Assembly: GCA_026873275.1 (NCBI GenBank)
Contig: JANTUC010000003.1
Span: forward strand, 124,001-188,000
Direction of reading: 5' to 3'
Source: Pseudopithomyces maydicus
Taxonomy: Eukaryota; Ascomycota; Dothideomycetes; Pleosporales; Didymosphaeriaceae
Length of the DNA: 64,000 nt
The notes below the pieces were generated by a model, which saw nothing but the letters and a program-made list of their open reading frames with translations, was not told the DNA's origin and searched no databases. The position numbers and the translations under genes are program-made. This document shows, piece by piece, positions 59,520 through 64,000 of the stretch (position 1 is the stretch's first letter; every line of letters starts with the position of its first letter).

Positions 59520-60980
59520 ATGAAACTTAAAGTCGGACAATGCCAAGTTCGTTCCCCGCACCTTCAGCCTTCCCTGAAACTCTTTTCATGCGAGCCCCAG
59601 CTGATCTTATTCCTAGGTATTGAGGATTGCAATAAAGAGTGGCAGTCCAGGAGCCGTACCGAAATTATTCTGAAGTTCATCGCTATCAACCTGAGCACTT
59701 TGACGCTTGTCGCTCAGCTGGGCTCCAGTCTGGGGATGCCCCTCAGGTCTCGGGTGTGGTTTGTCATTCGAACCGCGGTTCTCCCGGTTTGGTCTTTGGT
59801 CACATTCTATCTCCAGCTTTTGACATCTGTGGGACATATGATACACGAAAAACTGGAAGGCGATTCTTCGGTTACCTTTTTGGCGTGCAGAGCCATTGGT
59901 ATGGTTTCGACCGCAGAAGTGGATACTCCATACAATGAGCATGGAGTACCAGAACTACCACGACACATACCACTATCTGAGGCCAGGTGCTTTTTCCAGA
60001 AGGATCCTATTCAGCAAGATGTAACTGATGCCGAGGCACCGGTACAATTCCGATATCGAAGAACGAAGTCACGGTGGACTAGCCAGATTTCCAACATCGT
60101 TCTCACCCTGATCTACCTTGTTCAAGCCATCACAACAATCATACTAATCTTTCGGCGGTTAACAATTGCCAACAAGATTCCCCCTGGTGAACCCTTCATA
60201 CACATAGATACAGATCCAGGAATATCTGTGACGTCATTTGAATCCCAGGCCATGTTGCTCTCTATGTATGGAGTTTCCATGAGCATCGTCTATATTCTGC
60301 TCCAAATATTTCCGATACAGTGGAACCATATGGACAATCGACAAGAATGGATCTATGTTCCTGGTTCTATGGGGAGTTCGGTTCGGAGAATGCTTCTAGG
60401 ACTTGGCGCTCATTCGATAATACAGAGCGTTCTGCAGAACTTCTTTGAGTATTCAGCTGTTGCGGTGTTTTTTAACATCGAAATCTACTTTTTTGACCAT
60501 CGAGATGTTGCGGAGACAGTGGGAATTGAAAGTGGCTTTCTCACGGCCATTCTCGCACTTGCAGCCTTCAGCTTCCCATGGCGGAGACTTACAGTTTGGC
60601 TATATCAAGCTTTTGGAGCCAAGATTCCGGGACTGTGGGGATCACTTAGACTGATATGGCACACAGTCGACTATGCACGCCAAGACCCTACTAGGTATTG
60701 GGTCCTAGGTAATGATGGCTATGAGGTGCCGACGTCCTCTAATACCGCCCCTTTGACGTATACTGACAGCGAAGCTCTTGATCTTCTTGTAGGAAAAATT
60801 TCATTTGTCTATATCGGTCTGATGCACTTTGGCCTCATCCTCATATATCGAGACTTGATCTTTCATAAGGTAGAGATATTATCCACACCCGCTGAATCAG
60901 AGTCTGGGTGTATCTTTGAGACTAAATTGATAGCTTGGATGTGGAAGGACCCAATAGCAGATTCCTTATGGGCATTCTAA
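59520..60980 (+). CDS. Polytopic membrane protein of unknown function
   Basis: Single exon, 486 residues from the ATG at 59520; the frame extends seven codons to a TTG. At least six hydrophobic segments are visible, including WFVIRTAVLPVWSLVTFYLQ, SNIVLTLIYLVQAITTIILIF, LLSMYGVSMSIVYILLQIFP, VAVFFNIEIYFF, SGFLTAILALAAFSF and VYIGLMHFGLILIY. A polar loop of about 80 residues with RYRRTKSRW separates the second and third segments. There is no signal peptide or recognised motif. The intact long frame and membrane pattern make the gene call fairly safe. The function is unknown. Confidence 0.65.
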   Translation: MKLKVGQCQVRSPHLQPSLKLFSCEPQLILFLGIEDCNKEWQSRSRTEIILKFIAINLSTLTLVAQLGSSLGMPLRSRVWFVIRTAVLPVWSLVTFYLQLLTSVGHMIHEKLEGDSSVTFLACRAIGMVSTAEVDTPYNEHGVPELPRHIPLSEARCFFQKDPIQQDVTDAEAPVQFRYRRTKSRWTSQISNIVLTLIYLVQAITTIILIFRRLTIANKIPPGEPFIHIDTDPGISVTSFESQAMLLSMYGVSMSIVYILLQIFPIQWNHMDNRQEWIYVPGSMGSSVRRMLLGLGAHSIIQSVLQNFFEYSAVAVFFNIEIYFFDHRDVAETVGIESGFLTAILALAAFSFPWRRLTVWLYQAFGAKIPGLWGSLRLIWHTVDYARQDPTRYWVLGNDGYEVPTSSNTAPLTYTDSEALDLLVGKISFVYIGLMHFGLILIYRDLIFHKVEILSTPAESESGCIFETKLIAWMWKDPIADSLWAF

Positions 60981-61409
60981 AAGTATTCAAATACTCTTTG
61001 TCATATCATACACGAACAGACGGGTCACTGGTGCTCCATACTACTACTATCATGTTCGAGAGTTTTTTTATCACCGTTAAGCAACAGCATCATATATAAA
61101 GAAATGAACTGATTTTTTAATTACCGTTTAAATGTATTCCTCAACAACGTTCCACTGTATTGGCACGTTTTGTCAATTATTCTGCTGGAGCTTTTAGAAT
61201 CCAAGCGCCCCAGCACGTTAACGCTAATGAATCATTAGACCCCACTGATCCACACTCTTGTATCCCCACTCCATCCTTCTCCACTCCGTACATTCGGAAA
61301 ATCCTCCCAGGGAAAAAGAAATCCCCTCCATAAACTATATATAACGAATCCTAAGAACCCTCCGTGATGTCCCCCAGTTTCAGATCCTCTGGCCTCGCCC
61401 TCTCCCACG
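60981..61409. promoter_or_regulatory. Promoter of the AtuA-family gene
   Basis: AT-rich interval with TATATATAA at about 61335-61343, about 70 bp before the ATG at 61410. Confidence 0.45.
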
Positions 61410-63659
61410 ATGACCTCAAAAAGCGTGCCCAAACGTGCAATTCGCATCGGCGGAGGCAAGCTCGTCCCTTACCGCCTCATTGGTCATAACATTAACGTTC
61501 TACAGCCTCCGGCGGCTTCACTGACCGTGTGAGCGCCATCTCCCGCCTCGCCTCCGATCCCACCATCGACGCGATTGTCGGCGACTGGCTTAGCGAGAAC
61601 GTGATGACCGGCTACGCCGTCGGCAAAGAAGCCCGAAAGAAGGCGGAACTCTCCCGTGACACGCCCTTCTCTTTCGCTGAGAAATTGGCGGACGCCCATT
61701 TTACCAGTACTTTCCTGCAGTGCTTCTCGCGAGGGCTTCCTGCCTTGCGTACCAACGGCGCGAAGCTTGTTGTGAATGCCGGTGCAAGCGACACTGAGCT
61801 TTTAGCTGAAGTCGTGCGACGAGCGTGCAAGGATGCAGAGTGGGATGCCAAGGTTGCGTGGGTTGAAGGCGATGAGGCGACTGATGTTTTTATGGAGATG
61901 GTGGCGTCGGGGCACGTGTTTCGTAACTCATGTGATGGAAAGACACTTACGGAATGGGGGCATGAACCTGTGAGCGCTCAAGCGTATCTGGGGAGTTTGG
62001 GAATCGCAGAGGCACTACGATGTGGCGCTGATATTGTGATATGTGGACGGGTAAGCGATGCAGCACCGACGATTGGGCTAAGTGCGTGGTGGCATGATTG
62101 GAGTGCCGAAGCGTACGATGCATTGGCGGGTGCATTGATTGCGGGTCACTTGATTGAGTGTTCAGCATTCATAACTGGAGGGTATTGGAGTGGGTTCAAG
62201 ACGTTACTAGCGGAAGGAAAACATCTGAATCTGGGATTTCCAGTGGCAGAGGTTGAAGGCAGTGGGAGTTGTGTCATCACGAAAGAACCTGTGAGGTCCC
62301 CATTTGCTTTCACTCCTGCATCTAGCCTCAAACTTATAGTCTTATACCTCTATCTCCTAGCTGACAACACACAAGAATACCAACGGCGTCGTCAATATCG
62401 AAACCGTGACTTCTCAATTAGTCTACGAGATTTCCGGTCCTTTGTACTTCAACTCAGACGTGGTCGCCTGTCTATCCTCCGTCACCCTCACTACTATCTC
62501 ATCAAACCGCGTCCGTGTATCCGGCATCACCGGCCTTCCCCCACCACCTACGACAAGAGTTGGAGTCACGGCAAACGGTGGATTCCAAGCCGAATGGCAC
62601 TTTTATCTCGTGGGGCTTGACATGCATGAAAAGGTCCAGTGGATGGAGCAACAGGCAAGATATGCGATTGGAAAAGATCTCTTGAGCCAATTCACGTGTT
62701 TGGAATTTACTCTTTTAGGTTATACTGGGGAAGGTGTGGGAACTGGGAATCAAGATGGCAATACAGCAGATATGAGGATCTTTGCTCAGTCTACGAGAAA
62801 AGAGGCATTTGAGGGGGAAGAAGGGTTTGCGAGGAAGATCTATGAGACAGTTTTGCAGAGTTGTCCGGTATGTTTCCTTGAGTGTCCCATCCTTGAGTGA
62901 TATTGATACTGTTATGCTCTATTGCTACAAAAAAAAACTATTGTGCTAATTTATCAACAGGGTGTTTCCCGTCCCAATGACAACCGCCTTGCTACCCCAA
63001 AGCCGTACTTTGAGTATTTCCCTACGCTGATCCCACAGTCTGCGTGCAAGCATCGTGTACATCTTCTATTTTCGCCACCTTCTGCGCCCCACTCGCCTCT
63101 GCCACCGCCTATTCCTATTGCTTTGCCACCGCTAACCCGCGACTATGGTCCCCAATCTTCTTACGAAACGGCAAATCCGGTTCCACTAGAAGCTTTTGGC
63201 CCCAAGACTATGGCACCACTAGGACATGTTGCGCTTGCGCGGAGTGGTGACAAAGCGAGCGATGCAAACGTTGGGATATTTGTTCGGCAGAACGATGAGT
63301 GGGAGTGGTTAAGATCTTTCCTTACCATAGATGTATTTAAGAGGTTGGTGGGGCAAGAATCAAGCGGGAAACTTATTGAAAGGTTGGTGCAAGCATTCAA
63401 AAACTTCCTATCCCTCCCTCTCTCTCTCTCTCTCTCTTTGATCGACATAAAACAGTAGCAGGAAATTCAGACGCTAATGCAGTGGTGTAGGTTTGAAATA
63501 CCAAATCTGAAAGTAGTGCATTTTCTAGTCAAGGATCATTTAGATCGTGGGTATAACAGTGGGAGTGGGGTTGATACTCTGGCGAAGAACCTAGGAGAAT
63601 GGGTGAGGTGCAGGAGGGTGGAAGTCCCGAACAAGTTTCTTCACAGGGGAAGAGTTTGA
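61410..63659 (+). CDS. AtuA-family (DUF1446, acyclic terpene utilisation) protein
   Basis: Five exons: 61410-61455, 61506-62290, 62376-62867, 62961-63382 and 63491-63659. All phases close; 637 residues. The N-terminal AtuA core shows RIGGASGGFTDR across the first splice, then AIVGDWLSEN, LVVNAGASDTELLAEVV and VICGRVSDAAPTIG. Exon 3 continues with TVTSQLVYEISGPLYFNSDVV. The C-terminal AtuA-like ferredoxin-fold part shows LGHVALARSGDKASDANVGIFVR and VEVPNKFLHRGRV. Bacterial AtuA belongs to the citronellol/geraniol catabolic system. In fungi the protein usually stands alone, and its reaction is not established. Intron 1 begins with GC, and intron 4 carries a CT microsatellite. No acyl-CoA carboxylase partner is in the window. 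Confidence 0.85.
61456..61505 (+). other. Non-canonical GC-AG intron
   Basis: Donor GCAAGC, acceptor CTACAG, 50 bp. Removing it joins GGA G to CC TCC and restores the conserved GGASGGFTDR; no GT donor does this. Confidence 0.65.
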
Positions 63660-63794
63660 GACTGGGGTATTTTGTTAGCAATCCTCTTCATCATGTTCCC
63701 TTATTATTTACAACCATATATTCGTGTTCATTTTCGCTGTCTTGAATAAGAAATATGTATGGGGCTCTAATTCCCGGGGCCGGGGGTCGGGGCA

Positions 63795-63802
63795 TCACGT
63801 GA
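63795..63802. promoter_or_regulatory. TCACGTGA palindrome upstream of the FAM32A-like gene
   Basis: A perfect 8-bp palindrome with a CACGTG core, 86 bp before the ATG at 63888. It is a typical bHLH (Cbf1-type) site in fungal housekeeping promoters. Confidence 0.45.
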
Positions 63803-63887
63803 CCGACAGGGATCCGTCCACTACATACAACCACTCGCTTTACTCCAGCTTCACCTTTCTCCTCCGCGCATCCCCACCGCCACCACC

Positions 63888-64000
63888 ATGCCGTCGTCCG
63901 ACTACACCTCGGCGACCGGCGGCGCCCTCAAGCTCAAAGGCGCCGGCATCGACAAGAAGAAAAAGAAAAAGAGGCCCCGACCCGACGCCGCTGCCACCAA
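63888..64000 (+). CDS. FAM32A-like (DUF1754) protein, N-terminal part, cut by window end
   Basis: Starts MPSSDYTSATGGALKLKGAG, then a Lys-rich stretch (DKKKKKKRPRPD). This matches the short conserved N-terminus of the FAM32A/DUF1754 family (SDY...GGALKLKG, then a polylysine nuclear-type segment). The family has a spliceosome-linked role in animals. Only 37 codons lie inside the window, so the rest is unseen. The ATG context is good (CACCACCATGC) and a TCACGTGA site lies upstream. Confidence 0.75.
   Translation, partial: MPSSDYTSATGGALKLKGAGIDKKKKKKRPRPDAAAT

Overview
This is genomic DNA from a filamentous ascomycete (Pezizomycotina). The evidence is short GT-AG introns (about 44-150 bp) with CTAAC/CTGAC-like branch sites, Zn2Cys6 and C2H2 regulators, a HET-domain gene, a Clr5-domain gene, a fungal rhodopsin-like membrane protein and several MFS/MATE transporters. 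No lower taxonomic rank can be supported from the window alone. I found no rRNA, tRNA, CRISPR array or intact transposon.

Layout. 1-5 kb is gene-poor: a GPI-anchored secreted protein and a small Cys-rich secreted protein whose signal peptide is out of frame by one base. 5.4-25.5 kb is gene-dense and metabolic: a DHCR24-like FAD oxidoreductase, a vanillyl-alcohol-oxidase (VAO) homologue with three single-base frameshifts, a zinc alcohol dehydrogenase, a small PAM2-motif protein, a six-exon agmatinase-like ureohydrolase, a MATE exporter, an MFS exporter, a Zn2Cys6 regulator and a second, divergent MFS exporter. 26-34 kb holds an RRM protein, a Clr5-domain protein, a small unknown protein and an unknown protein with two C-terminal membrane segments. 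34.3-50.0 kb is a simple-repeat-rich region of about 15.7 kb with one recognisable gene, a 1157-residue C2H2 plus fungal-specific transcription factor. 50-64 kb has a CorA-type transporter, a broken HET gene, a 3CxxC zinc-finger protein, a rhodopsin-like membrane protein, an unknown polytopic membrane protein, an AtuA-family protein and the start of a FAM32A-like gene.

How the genes may work together. VAO, ADH, agmatinase, MATE and MFS exporters and a Zn2Cys6 regulator lie within 20 kb with no PKS, NRPS or terpene synthase. That fits a catabolic or detoxification neighbourhood for phenolic and guanidino compounds better than a classical biosynthetic cluster. This is inference.

Main cautions. 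At least five genes show the same lesion: one base missing from a short homopolymer (mostly G or C), after which a conserved protein continues in the next frame. Systematic indel error in the assembly explains this more simply than independent decay of each gene. The HET gene also has an in-frame TGA and a probable extra base, so it may be a true pseudogene. The most interesting uncharacterised signal is a four-copy element, CAAAAG-N8-CCAAT with fixed internal spacing, in the divergent promoter at 30.67-31.10 kb. All exon boundaries are my own reading of splice sites checked for frame; none is supported by RNA.
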